From: Sphingomonas mollis
GTDB taxonomy: Bacteria; Pseudomonadota; Alphaproteobacteria; Sphingomonadales; Sphingomonadaceae
Direction of reading: 5' to 3'
Length of the DNA stretch: 64,000 nucleotides
Assembly: GCF_016427505.1 (NCBI RefSeq)
Contig: NZ_JAELXS010000001.1
Location: 496,001 to 560,000 of the forward strand
The notes under the pieces were generated by a model that ran no database searches, was not told the origin of the DNA, and worked only from the letters and a program-made list of their open reading frames with translations. A program made the position numbers and the translations under genes. Each line of letters starts with the position of its first letter. Position 1 is the first letter of the stretch. Positions 17,848-26,576 of this stretch are shown here, in pieces.

Positions 17848-18389
17848 TCCGCGCGCGGCATCTCCACCGCGCCCAGCGATGCCAGATGTGGTGTCTGGAA
17901 CTGACAATCGAGCAACGTGAAGCCGCCTGCGATCAATCGGGCCACCAGCCACGCCAGCGCCACCTTCGACGCATCGGTCGCGCGGCTGACCATGCTTTCG
18001 CCGAAGAACGCACGGCCCAGTGCCAGGCCGTACAGGCCTCCGACCAGACGGTCCCCGTCCCAGCACTCGATTGAGTGTGCATGGCCCATCGCGTGCAGGC
18101 GGATGAACACCTGTTCGATGCTGCCGTTGATCCACGTGTCCGGACGGCCCTCGATGCTTTCGGCACAGAGGCGCAGGATGCCGGCAAAGTCCTTGTCCGC
18201 CGTCACCCGGAACCGGTCCGCGACCAACGTCCGCCGCAAGGTGCGTGACAGGCGAAACCCGTCCAAGGGCAGGATGGCCCGCTGCCGTGGCTCCACCCAA
18301 TATACGCTGTCGGCATCGCGATGGTCGGCCATCGGGAACACCCCGACCGCATAGGCGCCGAGCACGAGTTGCGGATCAAGAGTATCCAT
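17670..18389 (-). CDS. aat: Leucyl/phenylalanyl-tRNA--protein transferase
   Basis: A 239-residue enzyme that adds Leu or Phe from charged tRNA to N-terminal Arg/Lys residues, marking proteins for ClpS/ClpAP degradation (N-end rule). Seen are YAVGVFPMADHRD, YWVEPRQRAILPLDGFRLSR, the catalytic-domain motif HSIECWDGDRLVGGLYGLALGRAFFGESMVS, and FTLLDCQFQTPHLASLGA. The C-terminus ends LLVHTS, as in family members that finish with LxxxTS, so the long convergent overlap with DUF2155 is genuine and not an annotation artefact. Confidence 0.94.
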   Translation of the reverse strand: MDTLDPQLVLGAYAVGVFPMADHRDADSVYWVEPRQRAILPLDGFRLSRTLRRTLVADRFRVTADKDFAGILRLCAESIEGRPDTWINGSIEQVFIRLHAMGHAHSIECWDGDRLVGGLYGLALGRAFFGESMVSRATDASKVALAWLVARLIAGGFTLLDCQFQTPHLASLGAVEMPRADYMGLLSDALAGVVDGSPSAAGVLASGDFGRLDRGGTDNVSVSGPVVGKDIVQLLVHTS

Positions 18390-18435
18390 GGTCGCCGATC
18401 ACGGTGGCGGCAGGGCGTGCCGGTGGCAAGTGCCA

Positions 18436-18466
18436 AGAAAAAGGCCGGCGGATCACTCCACCGGCC
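18436..18466 (-). terminator. Rho-independent terminator of the MliC-like lipoprotein gene
   Basis: On the minus strand a 10-bp GC-rich stem (arms 18443-18452 and 18457-18466, one G-T pair) with a GTGA loop is followed by a T-rich run (AAGAAAAA on the plus strand). It lies 25 nt past the lipoprotein stop. Confidence 0.7.
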
Positions 18467-18490
18467 CGATGATGTCATGATCGGCAACGA

Positions 18491-18874
18491 TCAGGTGTGG
18501 CAGCTAAGCGCCTTCTTGCCCGGCTCGGTCACCGTCACGGCCTTGTCGTCGCCGGTCAGCTTCCAGCCGCCTTCGGCGGTATAGGGCTCACCCTTCGCCG
18601 GGGCGGTCAGGCGGGTCGGGGTGCCGGTTGCCGGGATGCGGACGTTGGCCAGTGTATCGCCCTGGAAGAAGGCGACGCCGATGACCGATCCATCCGCACA
18701 ACGGAACGTCTTGTCCGCGCGGATGGCCGGCGGCAGCTCGACCGGCGCGGCATTGGCGATCTGATTGGCCATGGGATCCGGATTGGAATCAAGCACTTCA
18801 GGCGTGGATGGCTGCGAGTTGCACGCAGTCAGGAGCGCGAGTGGCGCGGCGATGAGGAGGATATGCATCTTCAT
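18491..18874 (-). CDS. MliC-like lipoprotein
   Basis: A 127-residue lipoprotein; the signal ends in LALLTAC with the lipidated Cys at residue 17. The C-terminal half (about 50-127) follows the MliC (C-type lysozyme inhibitor) pattern: DKTFRCADGSVIGVAFFQGDTLANVRI, a loop, YTAEGGWKLTGDDKAVTV, and a final Cys that can pair with the first Cys of the domain. It would be an envelope lysozyme-inhibitor-type protein. The ATG at 18874 was chosen because it starts the signal peptide; the frame continues upstream without signal features. A terminator follows at 18436-18466. Confidence 0.7.
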   Translation of the reverse strand: MKMHILLIAAPLALLTACNSQPSTPEVLDSNPDPMANQIANAAPVELPPAIRADKTFRCADGSVIGVAFFQGDTLANVRIPATGTPTRLTAPAKGEPYTAEGGWKLTGDDKAVTVTEPGKKALSCHT

Positions 18875-18926
18875 AGCGGGACGACGCTTTGCCGATCTGC
18901 TGCGGTGCGTCAAGCGACAGCCTGCC

Positions 18927-20213
18927 TTACTCATGAAACTCCGCGGCCTCCGGAATGCGGCCAAAGGCGATGCGGGTGCCGATCCGGTCGAGCCGCCCGC
19001 CGTTCAGCGGCCCGACTGACACGGCATTGCGACCCCAACGCTGGTTGATCCGGTCCATCGCCCGGCTGAGCGCCAGTCCCCGCGTCTCGCGCGCCAGCGG
19101 ATCGTCCGGATCGAGAAAGGCGAACAGCGATCCCTGTTCGGCGGCGACCGGTTCGATCTCGGCCAATGTCACGCCGACCAGACGCAACCGGAACCCGCCG
19201 GGCCGGGAAGATGCGGCGGCGTGCAGACGGGGAAACAGCGTGTCGAGATGATGAAGCACGACGAAGCTGTCCTGCGTCGCGGGCAGCTTGATCGAGGTCC
19301 GCCAGCTCGATTTGTCATCCTCGAACCGGGCATGGAGCATCAACAGCCGCGCGCGATAGCCCTTGCGCCGCAACCGGCTGGCGGCCTTCAGCGCGAGGCG
19401 CCGCGCCGTGAGGCGCGCCGGTTCGACACCGCGATGGCGCGGCGACAGGACATGGCTATGCCCGACGGTGCGCGACCGGGTCGGCCGATCGGGCAAGTCG
19501 ACCCCGTGCAGCAGATACCATAGCCGATCGCCATCTGTGCCGCCCCAGGCCATACCGGCATCGCGCGGCCGACGATCACACAGCTGCCGGATATCGTTGA
19601 CGCCGTCGCGGGCCAGCCGCCGTTCCATCTTTTCGCCGATGCCCGCGATGTCGCGCAGGCGCAGATCGAACAACGCATGCGGCAGATCGCCTTGTTCGAA
19701 GACGACCAGTCCGTCGGGTTTACGCAGGTCCGACGCCAGCTTGGCCAGCAGGCGATTGGGGGCGATACCGATCGACGATGTCAGCCGCTCGCCGACCCGC
19801 CCGGTGATGCCCGCCTTGATCCGGCCAGCCAGCGCCACCGCGGCGTCGCGGCCGTTCTCATTGTCGAGCAGGCGGCAGGCGACCTCGTCGATCGAACAGA
19901 CGCGGGTGATCGGGATATGCCGCTCGACCTCGGCGATGATCGCGTCGTGGAACTCGACATAGCGTTCGTGCCGCGCGGGCGTGACGATGACCTGCGGACA
20001 CAATTCCTTCGCGCGCCAGACCGGCGTACCGGTGCCGATGCCATACCGCTTGGCCTCGATCGACGCGGCGATCGCCACGGTCGTATCGGAACCGACCGGC
20101 GCCACCAGTACCGGCCGCCCACGCAACGACGGCTGCAACTGCTGCTCGACACTGGCGAAATAGGAATTCAGGTCGAGGAACAGCCAGCGTAACGGTCGTG
20201 GTGGCAAGTTCAT
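18927..20213 (-). CDS. Y-family DNA polymerase (DinB/UmuC type)
   Basis: A 428-residue translesion polymerase. Catalytic motifs are seen: LFLDLNSYFASVEQQ (first metal Asp, steric gate aromatic), AASIEAKRYGIGTG, and VCSIDEVACRL (second Asp/Glu pair). HhH-like residues DIAGIGEKMERRLARDG and a little-finger domain follow. The C-terminal MDRINQRWGRNAVSVGP segment is found in alphaproteobacterial DNA polymerase Y proteins. It bypasses DNA lesions. The start at 20213 gives a family-like N-terminus; the longer frame to 20318 is unlikely. A GAAC-N7-GAAC LexA box sits 89 nt upstream. No imuA or dnaE2 is adjacent. Confidence 0.88.
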   Translation of the reverse strand: MNLPPRPLRWLFLDLNSYFASVEQQLQPSLRGRPVLVAPVGSDTTVAIAASIEAKRYGIGTGTPVWRAKELCPQVIVTPARHERYVEFHDAIIAEVERHIPITRVCSIDEVACRLLDNENGRDAAVALAGRIKAGITGRVGERLTSSIGIAPNRLLAKLASDLRKPDGLVVFEQGDLPHALFDLRLRDIAGIGEKMERRLARDGVNDIRQLCDRRPRDAGMAWGGTDGDRLWYLLHGVDLPDRPTRSRTVGHSHVLSPRHRGVEPARLTARRLALKAASRLRRKGYRARLLMLHARFEDDKSSWRTSIKLPATQDSFVVLHHLDTLFPRLHAAASSRPGGFRLRLVGVTLAEIEPVAAEQGSLFAFLDPDDPLARETRGLALSRAMDRINQRWGRNAVSVGPLNGGRLDRIGTRIAFGRIPEAAEFHE

Positions 20214-20301
20214 GATGTCGCGATCATCATCCCATGCCGACTGCTTGTCGGGAGGGGAGGCGAGGACAGCAGAAGAGTGAGTCGGTGCAACCACGATTGC
20301 A

Positions 20302-20316
20302 GAACAATACAGGAAC
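20302..20316 (-). promoter_or_regulatory. LexA (SOS) box, alphaproteobacterial type
   Basis: GAAC at 20302-20305 and GAAC at 20313-20316 separated by exactly 7 nt, the direct repeat GAAC-N7-GAAC known as the alphaproteobacterial LexA operator. It lies in the intergenic region upstream of the Y-family polymerase and downstream of vapC, so SOS induction of the polymerase is expected. Confidence 0.7.
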
Positions 20317-20347
20317 AAATTGGTCGCGCCAGCGCATTTCCGCCGGC

Positions 20348-20743
20348 TCAGCGGATAGCGGCGATCACATCGGTATGCGCAAAATCGTCACCCTTGAAGA
20401 GTAGGGGCTCTCCGGTTTCTTTCGCCAGCGCATAGGCAAAGCAATCGCCAAAATTCAGGTCGGCCCGATGGCCGATGCCCCGGCCAAAACGGCGATAGGC
20501 TTCGCGCCCTATCCGCGCCTGTTCGCGGGAAACGGCCTCTATGGCGATATCAAATGTCTGAAATAGCATTTCAATTTCATAGGCTATGGCGGGCGTGCCG
20601 CGACTGATCGCCACGATCTCCAACTCGATCCATGAACCCGCCGACATCCTCGGATGCTCCGCCACGGCCAGTCGTGACAGGAAAAGGTCCTTCTCCGGCT
20701 CGCCAAAGACGATCGCGATGATGGCGGATGTGTCGACGATCAT
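20348..20743 (-). CDS. vapC: VapC-type PIN-domain toxin
   Basis: A 131-residue PIN-domain ribonuclease. Acidic active-site residues are visible: Asp4 in MIVDTSAII, Glu40/Glu42 in SWIELEIV, and the NFGDCFAYALAKETGEPLLFKGDDF segment with the last Asp residues. VapC toxins cleave RNA (often initiator tRNA) and are silenced by VapB. The ATG overlaps the vapB stop (ATGA), the classic antitoxin-toxin order. Ends upstream of the polymerase gene on the same strand. Confidence 0.9.
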   Translation of the reverse strand: MIVDTSAIIAIVFGEPEKDLFLSRLAVAEHPRMSAGSWIELEIVAISRGTPAIAYEIEMLFQTFDIAIEAVSREQARIGREAYRRFGRGIGHRADLNFGDCFAYALAKETGEPLLFKGDDFAHTDVIAAIR

Positions 20744-21006
20744 CGCGGCAAGCCATCCTCATCGTAAAGTTCGTCCATGATCTCCTTCGACGTCTTGCCG
20801 CGCCATCCTTCGGGAAGCTGTGCCTGAATGCGATCCACAATTTCGTTCGCCCGTCGAATTTTGTCAGCGACCAGATCCTCGCGCTCGCGCCATTCGCGAT
20901 CGATCGCGGCGCGGATCACCTCGGTCATCGACCGGCCACTGCCGCTCGCCAGTTCCCGCGTCTTGCGAACGGTTTCCGCGTCCTTGATGTTGAACTGAAC
21001 ACCCAT
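20740..21006 (-). CDS. vapB: VapB-type antitoxin
   Basis: An 88-residue antitoxin of the pair with vapC. The N-terminal part, MGVQFNIKDAETVRKTRELASGSGRSMTEVIRAAID in shortened form, resembles the ribbon-helix-helix/AbrB-like transcription-factor type VapB group (PSK-like), which would bind the operon promoter; the C-terminal ~40 residues (LPEGWRGKTSKEIMDELYD) would wrap the toxin. AGAGG sits just upstream of the ATG. Autoregulation is expected from the family, not shown here. Confidence 0.85.
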   Translation of the reverse strand: MGVQFNIKDAETVRKTRELASGSGRSMTEVIRAAIDREWREREDLVADKIRRANEIVDRIQAQLPEGWRGKTSKEIMDELYDEDGLPR

Positions 21007-21106
21007 CTTCTACCTCTTGGCGCACCTGTTATACCGTCAGTCGGAGTTGCCCGCAACGAAGCCACTATCGCTTGCCGGGGGCGGGGGCGCGGGCCATCTA
21101 GCGGCG

Positions 21107-22075
21107 ATGCATACAGCTCCCGACACGCTTTCCCTTATCGGCCATACGCCGCTCGTCCGTCTGAAAGGACCAAGCGAAGAGACGGGCTGCGACATCTTCG
21201 GCAAGTGCGAATTCGCCAACCCCGGCGCCTCGATCAAGGACCGCGCGGCGCTGTTCATCGTCGAGGATGCCGAGGCGCGGGGCACGTTGCAGGCCGGCGG
21301 CACCATCGTCGAGGGGACGGCGGGCAACACGGGCATCGGGCTGGCGCTGGTCGCCAATGCCAAGGGGTACAGGACGATCATCGTCATGCCCGAAACGCAA
21401 AGTCGGGAAAAGATGGACACGCTGCGCGCGCTAGGTGCCGAACTGGTCCTGGTGCCCGCTGCGCCCTATGCCAGCCCGTGCCATTTCGTGCACACCTCGC
21501 GCCGGATCGCCGAGGAGACCCCCGGCGCGATCTGGGCAAACCAGTTCGACAACATCGCCAACCGCCGCGCACATATCGTCGGCACTGCCGAGGAGATCTG
21601 GGCGCAGATGGACGGTCGCATCGACGGCTTCACCTGTGCGGCCGGCACCGGCGGCACCATCGCCGGCGTCGGCATGGGGCTGAAGGCGAAGGATGAAGGG
21701 GTCACGATCGCCCTGACCGACCCGCACGGCGCGGCGCTGTACGAATATTATGCCCATGGCGAGTTGAAGTCGGAGGGGTCGTCCGTCGCCGAGGGCATCG
21801 GTCAGGGCCGGATCACCGCCAATCTGGAAGGGGCGCCGATCGACACGCAATTCCGGGTCGGCGATCAGGAAGGATATGACTGGGTCCGCCGTCTGCTCGA
21901 CGAAGAGGGACTGTGTCTCGGCCTGTCATCGGGCATCAACGTCGCTGGCGCGATACGGCTGGCGCGGTCGCTGGGGCCGGGCAAGCGGATCGCGACGATC
22001 CTGTGCGACACGGGTTTTCGCTATCTGTCGACGCTGCACGATCCGGCGTGGCGCGCGCAAAAGGGGCTGGCCTGA
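21107..22075 (+). CDS. cysK: Cysteine synthase (O-acetylserine sulfhydrylase family)
   Basis: A 322-residue PLP fold-type II enzyme that makes cysteine from O-acetylserine and sulfide. NPGASIKDRAALFIV carries the PLP-lysine; the substrate loop reads EGTAGNTGIGLALVANAKGY instead of the commoner EPTSGNTG; GTGGTIAGVGMGLK binds phosphate. C-terminal CLGLSSGINVAGA and CDTGFRYLSTL fit CysK-type enzymes. The ATG at 21107 was chosen; the frame opens earlier (21017) but that part reads as non-coding and has no family match. Cystathionine-type activity cannot be excluded. Confidence 0.88.
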   Translation: MHTAPDTLSLIGHTPLVRLKGPSEETGCDIFGKCEFANPGASIKDRAALFIVEDAEARGTLQAGGTIVEGTAGNTGIGLALVANAKGYRTIIVMPETQSREKMDTLRALGAELVLVPAAPYASPCHFVHTSRRIAEETPGAIWANQFDNIANRRAHIVGTAEEIWAQMDGRIDGFTCAAGTGGTIAGVGMGLKAKDEGVTIALTDPHGAALYEYYAHGELKSEGSSVAEGIGQGRITANLEGAPIDTQFRVGDQEGYDWVRRLLDEEGLCLGLSSGINVAGAIRLARSLGPGKRIATILCDTGFRYLSTLHDPAWRAQKGLA

Positions 22076-22123
22076 GGATCGGCTTGAGCAGCGCACGCTA
22101 TGTTGTTACATTCCGACGACGAG

Positions 22124-22423
22124 ATGAAAGGCAAGCCCGACCCCTCGCAATCGCTCCAGCGCATCAAGGTCGGTATGATCGGCCTCGCCGTGGTGGTAAT
22201 GCTGATCGCCCTGGCGAGCACCGTGCTGCGTCTGGCGACGCATGAGCAGCCGGTGGGTGGCTCCGCTCAGGCCAATGTCGTGGCCGAAATGGCCGCCGGC
22301 AACGATATGTCGATGATGGGCTCCGGCGAACCGCTCGCGGAAATGGGGGCGGCGCCCAGCAGCGCCAACCCGGTGTCCGCGCCTGCCCCCGCGCCCACGG
22401 CCGAAGTGACCACCGCGCCCTGA
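22124..22423 (+). CDS. Small single-pass membrane protein, unknown function
   Basis: A 99-residue protein: short basic N-terminus (GKPDPSQSLQRIK), one membrane helix (about residues 15-35, GMIGLAVVVMLIALAS), then a Met/Gly/Pro/Ala-rich periplasmic tail. I do not recognise the family. An in-frame ATG eight codons upstream (22100) is an alternative start. It lies 48 nt after cysK and ahead of the mraZ regulatory region; likely cotranscribed with cysK. Confidence 0.6.
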   Translation: MKGKPDPSQSLQRIKVGMIGLAVVVMLIALASTVLRLATHEQPVGGSAQANVVAEMAAGNDMSMMGSGEPLAEMGAAPSSANPVSAPAPAPTAEVTTAP

Positions 22424-22780
22424 CGGGCTTCTCCTGAAGACATCCCGCGATATTTGAACGTCGGCACGGGTCGGCGATCTCTCCTCCATCGCTGCCTGTG
22501 TATCGATGCAGGCGTTTGGGGCTGTCGATGCATCCCCGCAGCGGTCGAATACATGACCGCCGCGTATCGGGGTTCCCGCAACGAATTGTATAAGCCCGGC
22601 TATCCCGTCCAGACCGTCAAATGAGGGGGATTATCCCCACAAATCCCCAAAAATCCCGTTGCTAGCCACGGGGGTCGCTGGTACACCCAGGTTACTTCAG
22701 GGGCAGACTCTCCGAATGCGTTGGGCATCCGGATCGTGGCGATGGTCGCGGTCCGAGGCCGGAGAGTCGTGTGTGCCGGG
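22424..22780 (+). other. Gene-free stretch upstream of mraZ (dcw control region)
   Basis: No ORF of significance. It contains the MraZ operator at 22635-22658 and a short direct repeat TCGATGCA around 22503-22530 of no clear meaning. I cannot identify a confident -35/-10 pair for the dcw promoter, which should lie near the operator. Confidence 0.6.
22635..22658 (-). promoter_or_regulatory. MraZ operator (TGGGN direct repeats)
   Basis: On the minus strand TGGGG-N5-TGGGG repeats with a 10-bp period: CCCCA at 22635-22639 and 22645-22649 on the plus strand, and a third imperfect CCCG copy at 22655. This matches the repeated TGGGN/5-nt-spacer pattern recognised by MraZ in E. coli. It sits about 125 nt upstream of the mraZ start, so MraZ autoregulation of the dcw operon is expected. 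The orientation is opposite to mraZ. Confidence 0.65.
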
Positions 22781-23293
22781 GTGGAGTTTGGCGTGTTGAA
22801 CAGGGGGCGGTATCAGGGAGACGGCATTGGCCTTGTCGACGACAAGGGCCGGGTTGCTATCCCCTCCGCACTTCGCGCCACGCTCGCCGCCAATGCGCCC
22901 AAGGCGGATGGCAAGACCGGCGGCACGATCATCATCGGCGCCCACCAGAAGAACCGCTGCCTCGTCGCCTATGATTCGGGCTATCTCGACATCCTGGCCG
23001 AGCGGCTGGATCGTCGCGAGGCGGAAAATACCAGCGCGGACGGTGAGTACGACTACAATATCAAGCGTCGCGCCGCGGCGGGCGAAGCGGTGCCGTTCGA
23101 CGGTTCCGGTCGCTTCATCATGCCGGCGTTCCCCCGTTTCTATGCCGGCATCGGCGAGCATGCGTTCTTCTATGGCGTGCTCGACTATATCGAAATCTGG
23201 GATCCCCAGACCCTGATCGCGACCGAGGATATGCCTGTCGTCGTCAAGGAAATGGCACGCTTCTATATGCAGTCGAAGGGAATCGCGCTGTGA
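22781..23293 (+). CDS. mraZ: Transcriptional regulator MraZ
   Basis: About 170 residues. Tandem AbrB-like SpoVT halves: [20 protein letters not shown] and the second half [24 protein letters not shown] with [11 protein letters not shown]. MraZ is a nucleoid-associated DNA-binding repressor of the dcw cluster. Start uncertain: GTG at 22781 is used; another in-frame GTG (22769) lies close to a GGAGAG, and the open frame extends to 22721. The stop overlaps the GTG of rsmH. Confidence 0.88.
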   Translation: MEFGVLNRGRYQGDGIGLVDDKGRVAIPSALRATLAANAPKADGKTGGTIIIGAHQKNRCLVAYDSGYLDILAERLDRREAENTSADGEYDYNIKRRAAAGEAVPFDGSGRFIMPAFPRFYAGIGEHAFFYGVLDYIEIWDPQTLIATEDMPVVVKEMARFYMQSKGIAL

Positions 23294-24240
23294 GCGCCCC
23301 GCATGTCCCCGTGCTGATGACCGAAGTCGTCGCCGCGCTCGCTCCCGCTTCGGGTGAGGTGATGGTCGATGCGACCTTCGGTGCCGGCGGTTATACCCGT
23401 GCCATCCTGACCAGCGGCGCGCGGGTGATCGCGTTCGATCGCGATCCCGATGCGATCGCCGCCGGTGAAGCTGCCGCGATCGACGGGCTGACGCTGATCC
23501 ATGCCGATTTCTCGGCGATGGAGTCGGCGCTGGACGGAATCGGCGCCGGGCCGGTCGATGGCGTAACGATGGATATCGGCGTGTCGTCGATGCAGCTGGA
23601 TCAGGCGGATCGCGGCTTTTCGTTCCAGTCCGATGGACCACTCGACATGCGCATGGCGCAGGCCGGCATGAGCGCGGCCGAGTTCTGCAACGAGGCCGAT
23701 GAAGCGCTGATCGCCGACGTCATCTATCGGTATGGCGACGAGCCCAAATCGCGGCGGATCGCCCGCGCCATCGTCGCGGCGCGACCGTTGACCCGGACCG
23801 GCGAACTGGCCTCGATCGTCCGTCGCGCGCTGGGCTACAAGCCGCACGACAAGAAGGACCCGGCGACGCGGACCTTCCAGGCGATCCGCATCCATGTGAA
23901 CCGCGAACTGGGCGAACTGGCCGATGGTCTCGCCGCGGCGGAACGCGTGTTGAAACCGGGTGGCCGGCTGGCGGTGGTGACGTTCCACAGCCTGGAGGAT
24001 CGCATGGTGAAGCGGTTTCTGCGCGATCGGTCGGGCGGTGCGCCTTCAGCATCGCGTCATCTGCCGCAGGCCATTCAGGGTCCGGCACCGAGTTTCGAAC
24101 TGGTCGGCCGCGGTGTCCGCGCCGGCGAGGCGGAGGTGGCCGCGAACCCGCGCGCCCGCTCCGCGACATTGCGGACGGCACGGCGGACGGCGGCGCCGGC
24201 GTGGCAGGACGACCTTGGGCATGTGGAGGTGAGCGTATGA
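23290..24240 (+). CDS. rsmH: 16S rRNA (cytosine(1402)-N4)-methyltransferase
   Basis: A 316-residue S-adenosylmethionine methyltransferase (MraW). [13 protein letters not shown] at the N-terminus, the SAM motif [23 protein letters not shown], the signature [26 protein letters not shown], and the C-terminal [22 protein letters not shown] are all present. GTG start overlaps the mraZ stop; the stop overlaps the ftsL ATG. It methylates N4 of C1402 in 16S rRNA in the decoding centre. Confidence 0.97.
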   Translation: MSAPHVPVLMTEVVAALAPASGEVMVDATFGAGGYTRAILTSGARVIAFDRDPDAIAAGEAAAIDGLTLIHADFSAMESALDGIGAGPVDGVTMDIGVSSMQLDQADRGFSFQSDGPLDMRMAQAGMSAAEFCNEADEALIADVIYRYGDEPKSRRIARAIVAARPLTRTGELASIVRRALGYKPHDKKDPATRTFQAIRIHVNRELGELADGLAAAERVLKPGGRLAVVTFHSLEDRMVKRFLRDRSGGAPSASRHLPQAIQGPAPSFELVGRGVRAGEAEVAANPRARSATLRTARRTAAPAWQDDLGHVEVSV

Positions 24241-24854
24241 CGGCGGCGTACAGACTAAGGGGGATCGGCTGGTTCGGCGGGTGCGTCGCGATCGTGCTCG
24301 GCTTCTACCTCGTCTCGCTGCAGGTCGCGGGCGAGCGCAAGAAGCTCGAACAGGTCAACCGCCGCATCACGGTCGCCGAGCGTGATATCCGCGCGCTGGA
24401 GACCGAGTTCGACACGCGCGCGAATCTGGCCCAGCTGGAAAAGTGGAACGGTGACACGCTGGCCCTGTCGGCGCCCACCGCCGGCCAGTTCGTCAGCGAC
24501 GAGGCGCAGCTCGCCTCGCTCGACGTGACCGCGCCGATGGGCGGGGCCACGGTTCGGACCGCCGCGCTGGTCGTGCCCGCCGGTGCTGCCCCGGCACAGC
24601 CCGCCGCGATGACGCTCGTCGCCGCCAATACCCCGCCGCCCGTTGCCGCCCCCGCCGTCCAGCGGGCGATCGCCACGGTCGCGATCGCACCCACGCGCAG
24701 CACGGAGATGTCGGTCGCCCGCCGCGCCGCCGTCGCCGCGGTGGCGAAGGTGCGGCCGGAAGCGGTCGCGCTGCTCGATCGCAAGCTGCTGTCCGACACC
24801 ACGCTCGGCGACATCCTGTCGGGCGCACGCGCCGAGGCGGGTCGCAAGCGTTGA
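24237..24854 (+). CDS. ftsL: FtsL-like cell division protein
   Basis: A 205-residue bitopic membrane protein: short cytoplasmic tail, one membrane helix (about 10-31, [19 protein letters not shown]), then a coiled-coil ([24 protein letters not shown]) and a variable Ala/Thr/Val-rich C-terminal extension. FtsL is identified by topology and position between rsmH and ftsI rather than by sequence, as is usual. It would bridge FtsB/FtsQ and FtsW/FtsI in the divisome. Overlaps rsmH by 4 nt and ftsI by 4 nt. The C-terminal region is longer than in E. coli (121 residues). Confidence 0.75.
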   Translation: MTAAYRLRGIGWFGGCVAIVLGFYLVSLQVAGERKKLEQVNRRITVAERDIRALETEFDTRANLAQLEKWNGDTLALSAPTAGQFVSDEAQLASLDVTAPMGGATVRTAALVVPAGAAPAQPAAMTLVAANTPPPVAAPAVQRAIATVAIAPTRSTEMSVARRAAVAAVAKVRPEAVALLDRKLLSDTTLGDILSGARAEAGRKR

Positions 24855-26566
24855 CCGCCCTCGTCGCCCGGCCGATCGCGCAACGCGGTAACGCCAAGCA
24901 GCGCCATCAACTGGTGGCGACCGCCCACACGCGGCTGATGATGCTGATGCTGCTGTTCGCCATGGCGGTGGTGCTGGTACTCGGGCGGCTGGCGGTGCTG
25001 GCGATGTTTTCGGGTGCGGAGGCGCAGGCCCGTGTCGCGACGCTGGCGGGGCGGGGCGACATCGTCGATCGCAATGGCGCGCCGCTCGCCCGGACGATCG
25101 ATGCCTGGACGATCGCGGTGCATCCGCGCGACCTGATGGGCGACAAGATGGAGCTGGCATCGAAGCTGGCCGCGCTGATGCCCGATCGCGGCGATCAGGC
25201 CTGGTTCTATGGCCAGCTGACCAAGGACGTCTCGTTCACCTATCTGCAACGCCGCGCCTCGCCCGCCCTGGTCGAGCAGGTCAATGCGCTGGGCGAGCCG
25301 GCGATCGTCTTCGCGCGCGAAACGCAGCGCCTGTATCCGCAATCGTCGATGGCCGCGCATGCGCTCGGCTTCCTGTCGACCGATGGCCACGGCATGAGCG
25401 GTATGGAGCGCGTGCTCGACGAACGCCTGACCAACCCCGCCACCGCCGGCCAGCCGGTCGCCCTGTCGATCGATACTCGCGTGCAGGCGGCGATGGAGAG
25501 CGAACTCGGCCGCGCGATGACCACCTTCTCGGCGCGTGGCGCGGGTGGCATCGTCCTGGATGTCGCGACGGGCGAGGTGATCGCCATGGTGTCGCTGCCG
25601 ACGTTCAATCCCAACCGCGTCGGCATGGCCGGCAGCGAGGAACTGCGCAACATCACCACCCAGAGCGTGTTCGAACTTGGCTCCACCTTCAAGCCGATCA
25701 CGATGGCGACGGCGATGGATACCGGCGTCGTCACCTCCTTCGCACGCCGCTTCGACGCGACCCACCCGCTAAAGGTCGGCGGCTATACGATCCATGACGA
25801 GCGCGGCGACCCGAAGCGCTGGCTGAACATGGCGGAAACGCTGATCTATTCGTCCAACATCGCCACCGCCCGCGTCGCCGACGAGGTCGGGCCGCAGCGG
25901 ATGCAGGCGATGTTCAGGAAGCTCGGTTTCGATACCAAGCCCGATATCGAACTGCGCGAAAAGGGCGGCCCGCTGTGGCCGAAATACTGGGCGCGTACCA
26001 CGACGATGACCACCGCCTACGGCCACGGCATCGCGGTGACGCCGCTGCATCTCGCCAACGCCTATGCCACGCTCGTCAATGGCGGGATCTGGCGGCCGGC
26101 GACGTTGCTGAAGGTCGAACCGGGTCATGCCGCCGCCGGCCGCCGCGTCATCAGCGAACAGACGAGTGCTCGGATGCGGCAGATGCTGCGCCTGATCGTC
26201 CAGCGCGGCACCGGTCGCAAGGGCGAGGCGCCGGGATACCGCGTCGGCGGCAAGACCGGCACGGCCGAGGCGGCGGTGGCGGGTGGCTATGACCGTTCGC
26301 GCAACGTCGCGACCTTCGCGGCGGCATTCCCGATGGATGCGCCCCGTTACGTCGTGCTCGCCATGCTCGATTCGCCGCTGGGCACGAAGGAGACTTCCGG
26401 GTGGAAGACCGCCGCGTGGAACGCCGCCCCCGTCGTCGGGCGCACGATTTCGCGGGTCGGGGCGATCCTGGGCGTGGTTCCCGACGAGGCGCGCGATATC
26501 GACGTGTCGGATATCACGCCGACCCTGTGGGACGATCCCAGCCGCCGACCGGCGACCGGCCAATGA
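24851..26566 (+). CDS. ftsI: Peptidoglycan D,D-transpeptidase FtsI (PBP3)
   Basis: A 571-residue septal transpeptidase. One N-terminal membrane anchor (about 30-52), dimerisation domain with RGDIVDRNGAPLA, and a penicillin-binding domain with GSTFKPI (Ser278 nucleophile, SxxK), YSSNIA (Ser-x-Asn around 334) and VGGKTGTAEA (KTG at 468). It cross-links septal peptidoglycan with FtsW. The start is TTG at 24851 overlapping the ftsL stop. murE follows after 10 nt. Confidence 0.94.
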   Translation: MTALVARPIAQRGNAKQRHQLVATAHTRLMMLMLLFAMAVVLVLGRLAVLAMFSGAEAQARVATLAGRGDIVDRNGAPLARTIDAWTIAVHPRDLMGDKMELASKLAALMPDRGDQAWFYGQLTKDVSFTYLQRRASPALVEQVNALGEPAIVFARETQRLYPQSSMAAHALGFLSTDGHGMSGMERVLDERLTNPATAGQPVALSIDTRVQAAMESELGRAMTTFSARGAGGIVLDVATGEVIAMVSLPTFNPNRVGMAGSEELRNITTQSVFELGSTFKPITMATAMDTGVVTSFARRFDATHPLKVGGYTIHDERGDPKRWLNMAETLIYSSNIATARVADEVGPQRMQAMFRKLGFDTKPDIELREKGGPLWPKYWARTTTMTTAYGHGIAVTPLHLANAYATLVNGGIWRPATLLKVEPGHAAAGRRVISEQTSARMRQMLRLIVQRGTGRKGEAPGYRVGGKTGTAEAAVAGGYDRSRNVATFAAAFPMDAPRYVVLAMLDSPLGTKETSGWKTAAWNAAPVVGRTISRVGAILGVVPDEARDIDVSDITPTLWDDPSRRPATGQ

Positions 26567-26576
26567 GCGGCGCGCG

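Noticed and set aside
22503..22530. Short repeated TCGATGCA upstream of mraZ
   Set aside because: An 8-nt repeat is expected by chance at this GC content and has no dyad or promoter context.
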